From IMG/VR virus record IMGVR_UViG_3300032235_001069, positions 21,693-85,692 of that record: DNA of 64,000 nucleotides; one strand, 5' to 3'. Made by a program: the position numbers and the translations under genes. Of the stretch, positions 52,755-62,420 are shown in pieces. This stretch comes from a virus. Position 1 is the first letter of the stretch, and each line of letters opens with the position of its first letter. Below the pieces are notes generated by a model, which searched no databases, was not told the DNA's origin, and saw only the letters and a list, made by a program, of their open reading frames with translations.

Positions 52755-55700
52755 GTTGGGAATTAGGAAATCAAAAGAGCAGAAATAGGGATCGAGACAT
52801 TAATAAACTAATTCTTGAGAAGGATGGCTTTCTGGACGAGAGGGAAGCTAAGATTTTATTGTATAAATTTCTTAGAGAGAATCCTTCGTTCACTTCCGAG
52901 CTTTTAACTGGCGTCGAATTATTTCCGTTTCAGCACATGGCAATTAAAGCGATGTTTCAGACTGATTATTTTTTAGGAATCTGGAGTCGCGGATTAAGTA
53001 AGTGTAGTCACTATAACTCTTTAGTATGGACCAATCGGGGATTGATTAAAATAGGAGATATTAATGTTGGAGATAAAGTTCAATCACTAAACTCTTTTAA
53101 TAAAGTGCTTGGAAAAACCGTAAACCCTATTCAGAAGACTTATAAAATAACAACAAAATCTGGCGCTATTTCTGAAGGGTTAGATTATCATCGCACTATG
53201 GTCTTGACTAAAGATCTCAATCTCGATTGGAAATATAATAAGGATATTTGCCTAGATGATTATATTGTTTTAAAGCGAGGATGCGATATAGATTTATTAG
53301 AAAGAGATATTTTTGAAGGGTTCAAGTTTAATAATGAAATACAAAACAATAACAACAAACCTAAAAAAATAATTTTAAATAAAAAAGATATTAAGGATTG
53401 GTATTACTTTTTTGGATTGCTTATTGGAGATGGTTGCATTTTAGAAAAGGGAGTATCTATTTCTTCTGAGGATTATGAAACGTTGGACTTTTTAACATAT
53501 TTTTCTAAAAAAATTGGATTGAAAGTTTCAGTTTCAACGAAAACAGCTTCTCACTGCAGAGACATTAGAATATATTCAAAAGAGCTTATTTACTTTTTAA
53601 AGTTTATTGGGTTTGGTAATGAAAAAGCATTTGAAAAAACTATTCCTTCCGCATTAACCAACAATTCTCGCGCAAATTTATCTTATCTTTTGAAAGGTTT
53701 GTTTGATACGGATGGATATTGTTCCGTGCAAAAAAAAGACAAAAAGGGAACTAATGTAAAAATAGGTTTCACTAGTTCTAGCGAAGGGTTAATTGATCAA
53801 GTGCGAAATCTTAGTCTTCAGTTAGGAATTTCTTTTCGTAAAAGCGTTACCTTCAAAGGTAGTAGGTCTAAATTTCCAAATGGGCGAGAATATGATTGTA
53901 AAAAAGCTTGGAGTTTGATCGCTTGCAGTCAAAAGGAAGCTCGAATATTTTCCAAGCAAATTAATTTTAATATTCGGCATAAATCTGACAAGTTATTAAG
54001 CATATCAGATCAATTAATTCAAAATGAATCATTTTGTGATTATATTCCTTATGTAGGCGAAGTATTGAAAAAGCATTTTGGAAAAAAAAGTATTGTTATC
54101 GCTAATGACAATAATTACAAGCTGAACTTTCGCAAAAATTCTAGTAGAAGATTACTTGGTGAAATACTTGAGACTGGCTATATCAAAGGAGAACTTTACG
54201 ATAAATTAACAAATCTTATTCGCGAAGATGTCATCTTTGAAAAGGTCGCTTCCATAGATGAGTCTAATGCTGTAACTGTTGACATTCAAGTTGAAAAGGA
54301 ATGCTGTTATGTCGCAGACGGCATCTTAAATCATAACTCATTTACGACTGGAGTCTTCGCAGTATTGGATGCCATCATGCATCAAGGCGTTCATATTGGC
54401 ATCATATCTAAATCATTTCGTCAGGCAAAGATGATTTTTAGAAAGATTGAAGAGATTTCTAAGACAGTTAAAGCCTCAATGTTTGCAGAGGCTATTACGA
54501 GGGTTTCTAGAGGCAATGACGAATGGTTCATGGAGATTGGCAGATCTCGTATTACTGCACTTCCATTGGGTGATGGCGAAAAGCTTCGCGGTTTTCGTTT
54601 TCAAAGAATGATTATTGATGAATTTTTATTGATGCCAGAAAAGATTTTTACAGAAGTTATAACTCCATTCTTGGCGGTTGTAGAAAATCCTACCGAAAGG
54701 CAAAACATTTACAACATGGAAAGCAAAATGATTGCCGAAGGAAAAATGACTGAGGACGAAAGAACAATTTGGCCCAACAATAAAATTATTGGCCTGTCAT
54801 CGGCAAGTTATAAATTTGAATATCTTTATAAGATATATCAAGAATACGAAAGCTTAATAAAATCTGAAGATACTAAAAATTTAGCGCATAGAGTAATAAT
54901 GCATTTCAGTTATGACTGCGCACCTAGCCAATTGTATGATGCCGCAGCTTTACAGCAAGCAAAAGCGACCTTAAGTGAATCTGCATTTCAAAGAGAGTAT
55001 GGAGCAGTGTTTACTGATGATAGTAGTGGCTACTTTAAAGTCAGTAAAATGCTCGCTTGTACCATAAAAGATGGAGAAGGACAATCCGTAGAAATTGCAG
55101 GAGAAGCTGGAGCTAAATATATCCTAGCATTCGACCCCTCATGGTCAGAATCAGAAGGTTCTGATGATTTCGCCATGCAAGTTATCAAATTAAATACTGA
55201 AAAAAATACTGGCACAGTTGTTCATAGTTATGCCGTAGCTGGAACTACATTAAAAGATCATATATTTTATTTTCATTACTTAATAACTCATTTTAATATT
55301 GTTTGCATGGTTGGTGACTACAACGGAGGCGTTCAGTTTTTAAATTCCGCAAACGAAAGTGAGTTGTTTAAAAATTCAAAAATTAAAATCGAAACTTTTG
55401 ATGCTGATTTCGATAATCTGCCAGATTACCACTCTGCAATTAGAGACTGCAAAAATCAATACAACATTTCTCAAAGAAGAATTTGCCATTTAAGAAAACC
55501 TTCTTCTGGTTGGATTAGATATGCCAATGAATTGCTCCAAGCAGACTTTGATCATAAAAAGATATTCTTTGCTGGCGCAGCAATGAATGACGACTATCAA
55601 TCACAAAGGAATAAGAGCATTCCGATAGATAATATTAAATTCTTACGTGTGGAAGATGAAAGTCAAGGCTCTGGCGCAAAGATGATTGATTTTATTGAAC

Positions 55701-55945
55701 ATCAAAAAGATATGCTTGATTTAACAAAAGCTGAATGCGCATTAATTCAACCAAGTAGTACTGCAAATGGTACTCAGACTTTTGATTTGCCGCCTAACTT
55801 AAAAGGTCAGAAGGGTCCAGATAGAGCAAGAAAAGATTCTTATTCTGCTCTTATTTTAGGTAATTGGATGATGAATATTTATTATGATATGTTAAAGTCT
55901 CCAGAAGTGGAAATCGTATCATTTGTGCCAATGTTCATAAAGTGA
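52751..55945 (+). CDS. terL: Terminase large subunit, interrupted by an intein
   Basis: A 1064-residue precursor; about 619 residues remain after splicing. The N-terminal ATPase carries Walker A SRGLSK|SFTTG, split by the intein, and Walker B MIIDEFLLM. The C-terminal nuclease shows ILAFDPSWSESEGSDDFAMQ, CMVGDYNGG and GPDRARKDSYSALI. The enzyme cuts and pumps phage DNA into the prohead. Confidence 0.92.
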   Translation: MSWELGNQKSRNRDRDINKLILEKDGFLDEREAKILLYKFLRENPSFTSELLTGVELFPFQHMAIKAMFQTDYFLGIWSRGLSKCSHYNSLVWTNRGLIKIGDINVGDKVQSLNSFNKVLGKTVNPIQKTYKITTKSGAISEGLDYHRTMVLTKDLNLDWKYNKDICLDDYIVLKRGCDIDLLERDIFEGFKFNNEIQNNNNKPKKIILNKKDIKDWYYFFGLLIGDGCILEKGVSISSEDYETLDFLTYFSKKIGLKVSVSTKTASHCRDIRIYSKELIYFLKFIGFGNEKAFEKTIPSALTNNSRANLSYLLKGLFDTDGYCSVQKKDKKGTNVKIGFTSSSEGLIDQVRNLSLQLGISFRKSVTFKGSRSKFPNGREYDCKKAWSLIACSQKEARIFSKQINFNIRHKSDKLLSISDQLIQNESFCDYIPYVGEVLKKHFGKKSIVIANDNNYKLNFRKNSSRRLLGEILETGYIKGELYDKLTNLIREDVIFEKVASIDESNAVTVDIQVEKECCYVADGILNHNSFTTGVFAVLDAIMHQGVHIGIISKSFRQAKMIFRKIEEISKTVKASMFAEAITRVSRGNDEWFMEIGRSRITALPLGDGEKLRGFRFQRMIIDEFLLMPEKIFTEVITPFLAVVENPTERQNIYNMESKMIAEGKMTEDERTIWPNNKIIGLSSASYKFEYLYKIYQEYESLIKSEDTKNLAHRVIMHFSYDCAPSQLYDAAALQQAKATLSESAFQREYGAVFTDDSSGYFKVSKMLACTIKDGEGQSVEIAGEAGAKYILAFDPSWSESEGSDDFAMQVIKLNTEKNTGTVVHSYAVAGTTLKDHIFYFHYLITHFNIVCMVGDYNGGVQFLNSANESELFKNSKIKIETFDADFDNLPDYHSAIRDCKNQYNISQRRICHLRKPSSGWIRYANELLQADFDHKKIFFAGAAMNDDYQSQRNKSIPIDNIKFLRVEDESQGSGAKMIDFIEHQKDMLDLTKAECALIQPSSTANGTQTFDLPPNLKGQKGPDRARKDSYSALILGNWMMNIYYDMLKSPEVEIVSFVPMFIK
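53003..54337 (+). mobile_element. Intein with LAGLIDADG endonuclease in TerL
   Basis: 445 residues, from C85 (CSHYNSLVW...) to N529 (GILNHN) with serine as the next extein residue. LDYHRTMVL is the candidate N3-type block. YYFFGLLIGDGCI and LKGLFDTDGYC are the two dodecapeptides of a homing endonuclease. It sits inside the Walker A loop, between K and S. Confidence 0.9.
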
Positions 55946-55978
55946 CTTTAAAGTTAACTTTTAAGTGTAATCAATAAT

Positions 55979-58027
55979 ATGTCAGACAAAAGGAAGTATA
56001 ATAAAAAGTCAGAATACTGGGGTAAATTCAAAAAAGAATATCCAGCAGAAGTTAAAATTTCTCAAGGTTCTGCGTCAGTTCCACCAATTACGGCTGGAGA
56101 TCCTTTTTACACTTCTGACGCTTCAATTTCTACAGCAAATTATACTAGGTCTGGAGATAAGAACGGTGCAGTAAGAACTAATTCGACAAGAATAAATAGA
56201 GCAGCATTTGCCAATCCATATAATCGCTTTAGTAGCATTCGAATGGGCATGTTGCCATACGAATATGCAGCAGATGGAGTTAACGTAAGAGAAGCTATTG
56301 AGTTATGCCAAAAGGCATATGCAAACGTTTCTATTTTTAGAAACTCAATCGATGTAATGGCTGAATTTGCTAATTCTGAAATCTATTTAGAAGGTGGCAA
56401 TAAATCTTCTAGAGACTTTTTCTATAAATGGTTCAATAAGATACGTTTATGGGACTTAAAAGATCAATATTTTAGAGAGTACTACAGAAGCGGCAATATA
56501 TTCTTATATAGAGTTGATGGAGAATTTTCTTTGGAAGATTTTGCAACTATATCAAAAACTTACGCAGCCGAAGGACTAAAGCCAAACAAACTTCCAATCA
56601 AATATATCTTATTAAATCCTTTTGATATCGTAGCAAAAAGAAGTACGAGTTTTGCAACTGGAGCTTATGAAAAAATTCTTTCTGAATACGACATGGAGAG
56701 ATTGCGCAATCCAAAAGATGACTACGATAAAGAGGTTTTAAAAGGTTTGCCGCCCGATGTTCAAGAAAAGATTAAGCAGGGCCAATATTATTCAAGCGGA
56801 CTATTGATAAAGTTAGAAAATGAAAAACTTTCTTATAGTTTTTATAAGAAGCAAGATTATGAACCTTTTGCGATTCCTTTTGGCTTCTCAGTTTTAGAAG
56901 ATATCAATGCAAAGCTAGAATTGAAGAAAATGGACCAAGCTATAACTCGAACAGTGGAGAATGTTATTTTATTGATAACAATGGGGACTGAGCCAGACAA
57001 GGGGGGAATTAATCAAAACAACTTGTTGGCTATGCAGCAGCTTTTCATGAACGAAAGCGTTGGAAGAGTGTTAGTTTCTGATTACACAACAAAAGCAGAA
57101 TTCATTATTCCAGACATTTCCAAAATAATTGGACCAGAAAAATACCAAGTCCTGAATGAAGACATAAGACAAGGATTACAAAACATAATGATCGGTAGTG
57201 AAAAATATAATACTACCGAAGTTAAAGCTCGGATATTCATGGATAGATTGAATGAAGCAAGAAGAGCTTTCTTGAATGATTTCTTGCAAAGAGAGATTAG
57301 AAGAACTGCAAAAAATTTAGGATTTAGATCTATTCCAACAGCTAAGTTTGTAGATATGGACTCAAAGGATGAAACTGAAGTCCTTAGAATTACAACTCGC
57401 TTAATGGAGCTAGGCATTATAACTCCTCAACAAGGATTAGACGTATTCAATACTGGAAGATTCCCAAGTTCTGAAGATATAGGAACTGTTCAAGATGAAT
57501 TCGTTAAAGAAAGAAAGAAGGGTTATTATAATCCTCTTGTGGGTGGCGTTCCCGTTATTGCTCCTCCAGCTCCTAAAGTTCCAGCTGGAGCAAACGTTCC
57601 ACCAGCAGCTGCAAATCCAGCCTTACAAAAAAATACAACTCCTAAATCTCCAGGCCGTCCAACTGGAACTAAAAAACCAACTTCTCAAAAAGTAGTAAAA
57701 GCATATTCTCAAAAAAATATTCAAAACATTGTTGGCAAGGTAGATAACTTCAGAAAACAAGTCGAAGAAAAATTAAAAGCAAAATACGAGATTGAAACTT
57801 TAAATGAAAGTCAAACTCAAATGGCTGATAAACTTTGCGAGTCGATTGTATGCGCTACAGAAATGGATCAATGGATGAATCAATTAGAAACTTGTGTAAT
57901 TGATATTAATAAAATTCAAGAGCTTAATACAATTGACAAAGTTTTAGATATTTCTGTCGAACATGAGCTAGAAGTTTACCCGTCTGCAATTTTATATCAT
58001 TCCGAAAAAGATGAACAATCAATATAA
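55979..58027 (+). CDS. Portal protein
   Basis: A 682-residue protein with a typical portal layout. VREAIELCQKAYANVSIFRN, IRLWDLKDQYFREYYRSGNI and a long helical centre are the best matches. A Pro/Ala/Lys-rich segment (about 515-570) follows, then a helical C-terminus. It directly follows TerL and overlaps the protease/scaffold start by 17 bases. Confidence 0.85.
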   Translation: MSDKRKYNKKSEYWGKFKKEYPAEVKISQGSASVPPITAGDPFYTSDASISTANYTRSGDKNGAVRTNSTRINRAAFANPYNRFSSIRMGMLPYEYAADGVNVREAIELCQKAYANVSIFRNSIDVMAEFANSEIYLEGGNKSSRDFFYKWFNKIRLWDLKDQYFREYYRSGNIFLYRVDGEFSLEDFATISKTYAAEGLKPNKLPIKYILLNPFDIVAKRSTSFATGAYEKILSEYDMERLRNPKDDYDKEVLKGLPPDVQEKIKQGQYYSSGLLIKLENEKLSYSFYKKQDYEPFAIPFGFSVLEDINAKLELKKMDQAITRTVENVILLITMGTEPDKGGINQNNLLAMQQLFMNESVGRVLVSDYTTKAEFIIPDISKIIGPEKYQVLNEDIRQGLQNIMIGSEKYNTTEVKARIFMDRLNEARRAFLNDFLQREIRRTAKNLGFRSIPTAKFVDMDSKDETEVLRITTRLMELGIITPQQGLDVFNTGRFPSSEDIGTVQDEFVKERKKGYYNPLVGGVPVIAPPAPKVPAGANVPPAAANPALQKNTTPKSPGRPTGTKKPTSQKVVKAYSQKNIQNIVGKVDNFRKQVEEKLKAKYEIETLNESQTQMADKLCESIVCATEMDQWMNQLETCVIDINKIQELNTIDKVLDISVEHELEVYPSAILYHSEKDEQSI

Positions 58028-59552
58028 ATATATAACACAATTTACAAATGGTCAAATTAAAGTTTGCCCAATTTTAACCGAAGAAAAAATTACTAGAGCA
58101 TCTTTAGAAAATTTATCATCACTAATTCCGAATGAAGAAGTAGATCTTAATGAAAATATCGATCTTTTGGGAGTCGCATTTAATGCTGCGTTAGTAAATC
58201 GTTTCAATAAAAATGATGATGGCATTGATACGGAAACTGCATTAAGAATTGCTAAACTTTTTAAACATAAGCCAACAAATATCGAACACAAAAAAGAAAA
58301 AGTTGTTGGGCATATTTTAACTGCTGGATTTAGTAGGTATGGAGATAGCCAAATTTTAACGCCAGACGAATTAAATAATTATTCCGATGTTTTTAATATT
58401 TCTTTGGGCGCTGTTGTCTATAAATTTGTTAATAAAGAATTTGCTTTAGCGTTGCAATCTTCGTCCGAAGATCCATCAAGCGAATACTATGGTAAAATTT
58501 CTACAAGTTGGGAATTAGGTTTTAATGATTACAAAATTGCAATTGGTTCTGACAATTTAAAAGATGCGGAAATTGTTAGCGATCAAAAACATATAGAAGA
58601 ATTAAAAAGCAAATTAAAATCTTATGGAGGTTCTGGAAAGCTTGATGATGGAACAAAAATTTATCGTTTAGTAGTCGGAGAAGTATATCCACTCGGTATT
58701 GGTTTTACAACAAATCCTGCCGCAGATGTTAATGGAGTCATTACCGACAAGGCTGAAAATTACGAACCAAAAGAAGAACCAAAAGCCAAAATCTATCATT
58801 TCAAATCTCACTTTTTCACCAAAAAAAATTCCCAATCACAAAACACCACTGTAAACCATCAAAAAGAAAGTGCCATGAATTTAGACAATCTTATTTCCGA
58901 AGTTAAAGAAGCTCTTTTGGAAAAGAAAATTTCCCAAGAAGCTGCAGCAAACATGACTGCAACATTTACCGAAGCAATCAAAAAGAAGGACGAAGAATAT
59001 CGCAAGGATATTGAACAAGCTAAACTTTCCGTTGAAAATGCGGAAAAAGAAAAGCTCGAACTTAAAGCTTCCGTTGAGCAAGTTCAAGAACAATTAGCTG
59101 AAGCGCTTTCCAAAATTAATGAGTTTGAAACTCAAAGAAAAGCTGCAGAAGCTCTCGCTCGTTTCAATGTCAGAATGCAAGAAATCGACGAAGCGTTTGA
59201 ACTCGATGACGAAGATCGTCAAGTCTTGGCAGAAGACATTAAGAATTTAGAAGAAAGCGAAGAAGCTTTCGCTGCTTTCAAAAAGAAACTCGGCGTAATG
59301 TGGAAGAACAAAGATAAGCAAGCAAAGCAAGAAAAAGAAAAACAAATGAAAGCTGCTATCGACGCAGAAGTCGAAAAAAGAATTTCAGAATTAAAATCCA
59401 AAGCTTCAGCTTCCGTTGAAGACGCTTTGGATAAAGTCGAAGCTTCCGAAGTTGGAGTGCCAAACAATAATGAGCAATCCTCTCAAGCTCCTAAATCACT
59501 AATTGAAAAATTCAAGGGTGCATTTAGCAAAGACAACATCACAATTTCTTAA
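58011..59552 (+). CDS. Prohead protease fused to scaffold
   Basis: A 513-residue protein. The N-terminal 260 residues (KPTNIEHKKEKVVGHILTAG, FNISLGAVVYKF, YPLGIGFTTNPAADVNG) look like a prohead protease-type domain; the C-terminal 230 are a charged coiled coil typical of scaffolds. An in-frame ATG at 58875 (MNLDNLISEVKEALLEKK) could start a separate scaffold, as in lambda C/Nu3. Confidence 0.72.
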   Translation: MNNQYKYITQFTNGQIKVCPILTEEKITRASLENLSSLIPNEEVDLNENIDLLGVAFNAALVNRFNKNDDGIDTETALRIAKLFKHKPTNIEHKKEKVVGHILTAGFSRYGDSQILTPDELNNYSDVFNISLGAVVYKFVNKEFALALQSSSEDPSSEYYGKISTSWELGFNDYKIAIGSDNLKDAEIVSDQKHIEELKSKLKSYGGSGKLDDGTKIYRLVVGEVYPLGIGFTTNPAADVNGVITDKAENYEPKEEPKAKIYHFKSHFFTKKNSQSQNTTVNHQKESAMNLDNLISEVKEALLEKKISQEAAANMTATFTEAIKKKDEEYRKDIEQAKLSVENAEKEKLELKASVEQVQEQLAEALSKINEFETQRKAAEALARFNVRMQEIDEAFELDDEDRQVLAEDIKNLEESEEAFAAFKKKLGVMWKNKDKQAKQEKEKQMKAAIDAEVEKRISELKSKASASVEDALDKVEASEVGVPNNNEQSSQAPKSLIEKFKGAFSKDNITIS

Positions 59553-59582
59553 CAGAAAAACTAAACAAATAAATAAAATAAT

Positions 59583-60200
59583 ATGGGCAAAAGACTATTA
59601 CCCTTTAGACAATATAATGAACATGAAGTTATCAACATGTTCGCACTCGAAGACGCTTCGGTTAACGAAAACATTACTGGCTTTGGTGCTGGTGATGCTG
59701 GAGTTTTCGTAAAAGTTGCGGCTGGAAATTTGGATCTTGATCCCGTTACATACGGATCGAATTCCTATCTTGGAAAAACTGATTATCCATTCGTTGGATC
59801 AAATGCATATCCATCCGTATCTCTTAAAGTAGCTCCTGCAGCTTCTGGTGATATCAAACCTCTCGGAATTACACTTTTCGAAACTGCAAAGTATGATGAA
59901 AATGGTGAAAAGCTTCTTTATTACAAGCAAAAAGCTATTGACCATCAAGTGTTGCTCCCTGGTCAATCCGTACCTGTTGCAACTCGCGGAGTATTCACAG
60001 TTTCCTCAAGAGCTTATGATGGTACTTTGACTGTTGGCGCTGGATTTAAACTTTCTGCAACTGCAGGAAAAATTACAGGTGCAGCTTTAACTGATTCTGC
60101 AGCTATTGGATCAGTTCTCGCTACTGGTTCAAGAGGCGCTAATGGCGCTACTCTTGCAGACACCTTCTCTGGTAATTACGCAATCATCAAATTAGGCTAA
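59583..60200 (+). CDS. Head decoration or fibre protein
   Basis: A 205-residue protein, RLLPFRQYNEHEVINMFALE then FGAGDAGVFVKVAAGN and a Gly/Ala-rich beta domain. Position between scaffold and major capsid protein and the HEVINMFAL motif fit a phage decoration/head protein. Confidence 0.75.
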   Translation: MGKRLLPFRQYNEHEVINMFALEDASVNENITGFGAGDAGVFVKVAAGNLDLDPVTYGSNSYLGKTDYPFVGSNAYPSVSLKVAPAASGDIKPLGITLFETAKYDENGEKLLYYKQKAIDHQVLLPGQSVPVATRGVFTVSSRAYDGTLTVGAGFKLSATAGKITGAALTDSAAIGSVLATGSRGANGATLADTFSGNYAIIKLG

Positions 60201-60222
60201 TAATTTAAATTTAAAAAGTAAT

Positions 60223-61383
60223 ATGAAAATCTCACTTAAAAGAACTCCTGAACAGATCGAATTGGTAAAGGCTATGGCCTCCAAGAATCGTGACGTTGCT
60301 TACGAAGCACAAGTAGCTTTGGCGCAATTCCTCGGACCTGTTCTCGCAGAAGTTATCAACAATGCTCCTGTATTGTCTAACCTCTTCTCAACTCTTCAAT
60401 TCAATTCCGAAGATAATCCTTCAATTCCTTTGGATTTGTATTATGACATTACTGATGAAGATTACATTCAAGTTTACAGCCAATCCGTAGCTGGCGGTCT
60501 TCCAACAAATCAAGTGTTGCCTGCAACACAAGAAATGAAGATTACAACCTACACTCTTGATTCTGCTCTCAGCTTCGATAAGCGTTATGCAGCTAAGAGC
60601 CGTATGGATGTAGTCAGCAAGACTTTCACTCGCATGGCTCAAGAAATTCTCTTCAAACAAGAAAGAACTTCTGCAAGCTTAGTTTTGACAGCTTTGGCAA
60701 ATGCAACCACAAATGGCCAAAAGCATGTTCAACGTGCTAACGCAGCTGGTCGTTTCTTGTTGCAAGACATGAACGAACTCTTGACACTTTCTCGTAGGGT
60801 CTTCACATCTTTCACTGGTGGAACTCCCGCTGGTGGAGTATCTGGAATGGGAATCACTGATTTGATGATTTCTCCAGAAATCGAAGAAGAGCTTCGCGCA
60901 ATGGCTTACAATCCAATCAACACAAAGGGTGTATTGGCAACAACTCCAGATGGAGGTAATGCTGGTATCGCTGCTCCTGATTCAGTTCGTGTTGGATTGT
61001 TCAATGGTGCTGGCGTTCCTTCTTTCTACGGCGTCAATCTCTTGATCTTCAATGAATTTGGTGTTGGCAGGAAGTTCAATGATATCTTCGACACCGTCGC
61101 TTCTTCTACAACCTACGCTAAAGCTGATGGTAGTGGTGGAGCTGCATTCGAAGGCGCAACATCTGGAACAAGAGACGAGTTGCTTCTCGGCATCAATCGT
61201 AATCGCGAATCATTGATTCGTGCGGTTGCAACTGATTCGGAAAGTGGCGCTGAGTTCTCATTGATCGCTGACGATCAATACAGCATCCGCCAAAACAAGA
61301 TCGGATACTTCGGTTCTCTCGAAGAAGGTCGTATGGTACTCGATACCCGCGCACTCTTCGGTAAGATCATCAGACGTTCCTAG
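60223..61383 (+). CDS. Major capsid protein (HK97 fold)
   Basis: A 386-residue protein. DVAYEAQVALAQFLGPVLAE, LDLYYDITDEDYIQVYSQS and GITDLMISPEIEEELRAMAY match the Gp5-type HK97 capsid family; a Gly-rich loop near 195 fits the E-loop region. It is the last gene before a strong terminator. Confidence 0.85.
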   Translation: MKISLKRTPEQIELVKAMASKNRDVAYEAQVALAQFLGPVLAEVINNAPVLSNLFSTLQFNSEDNPSIPLDLYYDITDEDYIQVYSQSVAGGLPTNQVLPATQEMKITTYTLDSALSFDKRYAAKSRMDVVSKTFTRMAQEILFKQERTSASLVLTALANATTNGQKHVQRANAAGRFLLQDMNELLTLSRRVFTSFTGGTPAGGVSGMGITDLMISPEIEEELRAMAYNPINTKGVLATTPDGGNAGIAAPDSVRVGLFNGAGVPSFYGVNLLIFNEFGVGRKFNDIFDTVASSTTYAKADGSGGAAFEGATSGTRDELLLGINRNRESLIRAVATDSESGAEFSLIADDQYSIRQNKIGYFGSLEEGRMVLDTRALFGKIIRRS

Positions 61384-61405
61384 TCTTAATTAATTAAAAA
61401 AAGAG

Positions 61406-61438
61406 TGGCCGCTCCTTTAAAGAGCGGCCATTTTTTTT
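61406..61438 (+). terminator. Rho-independent terminator
   Basis: Nine-base stem TGGCCGCTC/GAGCGGCCA with loop CTTTAAA and eight T. A TATAAT overlaps its 3' edge, so a promoter for the next gene may be nested here. Confidence 0.92.
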
Positions 61439-61451
61439 ATAATATTATGAT

Positions 61452-61811
61452 ATGAAAGACATAGATTCATTGGAGCAAACAAATGGTAAAGATTTTATTG
61501 CAAAACAAAAAAGTTTAGAATCACTTTTGGGTATTGATAAGATTAGTCCATTTGGCACAAATGAACTAGAAGTTTTTGAGGAAAATCTTAAAGGCGCAAC
61601 TCATGCAGATCTTCAAAAGATTGCTCAACGAGTTGGCCTTAATCCTTTTTTGGACAGAAGCAGATTAAAGAATGCTTTAGTAAAAGAATTTAAAGCGTAT
61701 TCAAAAAATTCTAGAAGAAATTTAATTCCTCAAGCTGCACACCAAATTAAACTTGATAAAAATAATCCAAAGCACGCAAGAACATTAAAGATTTTGGGGG
61801 AAATTAATTAA
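61452..61811 (+). CDS. Hypothetical head-completion candidate
   Basis: A 119-residue helical protein, DIDSLEQTNGKDFIAKQKSL then LGIDKISPFGTNELEVFEE and basic C-terminus. Location after the capsid gene suggests head-tail connection; no family proven. Confidence 0.6.
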   Translation: MKDIDSLEQTNGKDFIAKQKSLESLLGIDKISPFGTNELEVFEENLKGATHADLQKIAQRVGLNPFLDRSRLKNALVKEFKAYSKNSRRNLIPQAAHQIKLDKNNPKHARTLKILGEIN

Positions 61812-62413
61812 TGAGTGAATTAGGTATATTGGCTAGTGGAATATATAGTTCCGAATTTGATTCGGATTCTAATGCTGCTAATTATAGCCAAATTTGCGCG
61901 TGGCTATCTGAGAATTTAGGTTTGTTAAATACATTAATAAACACAAATTTTTCTGGACAAAATCCAAGCTTAGGTTTAGAGGAACAAGCTATTTATAAAG
62001 AAACTTATCTTTATAATTTTTATAACAAACAAGCGAGAAATATATTAAGAGGAATTACTGCGACATCAAATGCTGGAGATAATATTTTATCTGTTTCTGA
62101 TGGAGATAATAGTATTTCTTTTGTTAATAGGAATGAAGTAGGAAAGGTTTATAGGGATCTGGCAAAGGAGTCAAAACAAAAATTAGATGGTTTAATAACC
62201 AAATATACTATCTATCAATCTCAGCCACTTCAAGTGGGTGGATATGAATCTGTAAGTTACGAAGCTCAAATTGCTGCAGCTGCGGCTGGAGCAGCAACTC
62301 AAATGCCTCCAACTGGTGACGCTGGATCGGAAGAAACTCTAGATGATTTTGCTCAAATTTATTATGGCGATGCATTACCTGACGGTGGAATTGTAGATGC
62401 TGGCGAAGAATAA
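61811..62413 (+). CDS. Hypothetical structural protein
   Basis: A 200-residue protein, YSQICAWLSENLGLLNTLIN with YLYNFYNKQARNILRG and an acidic end (AGEE). Helical, like head-tail connector proteins. Overlaps the previous stop (TAATG). Confidence 0.6.
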   Translation: MSELGILASGIYSSEFDSDSNAANYSQICAWLSENLGLLNTLINTNFSGQNPSLGLEEQAIYKETYLYNFYNKQARNILRGITATSNAGDNILSVSDGDNSISFVNRNEVGKVYRDLAKESKQKLDGLITKYTIYQSQPLQVGGYESVSYEAQIAAAAAGAATQMPPTGDAGSEETLDDFAQIYYGDALPDGGIVDAGEE

Positions 62414-62420
62414 TTGAGCA

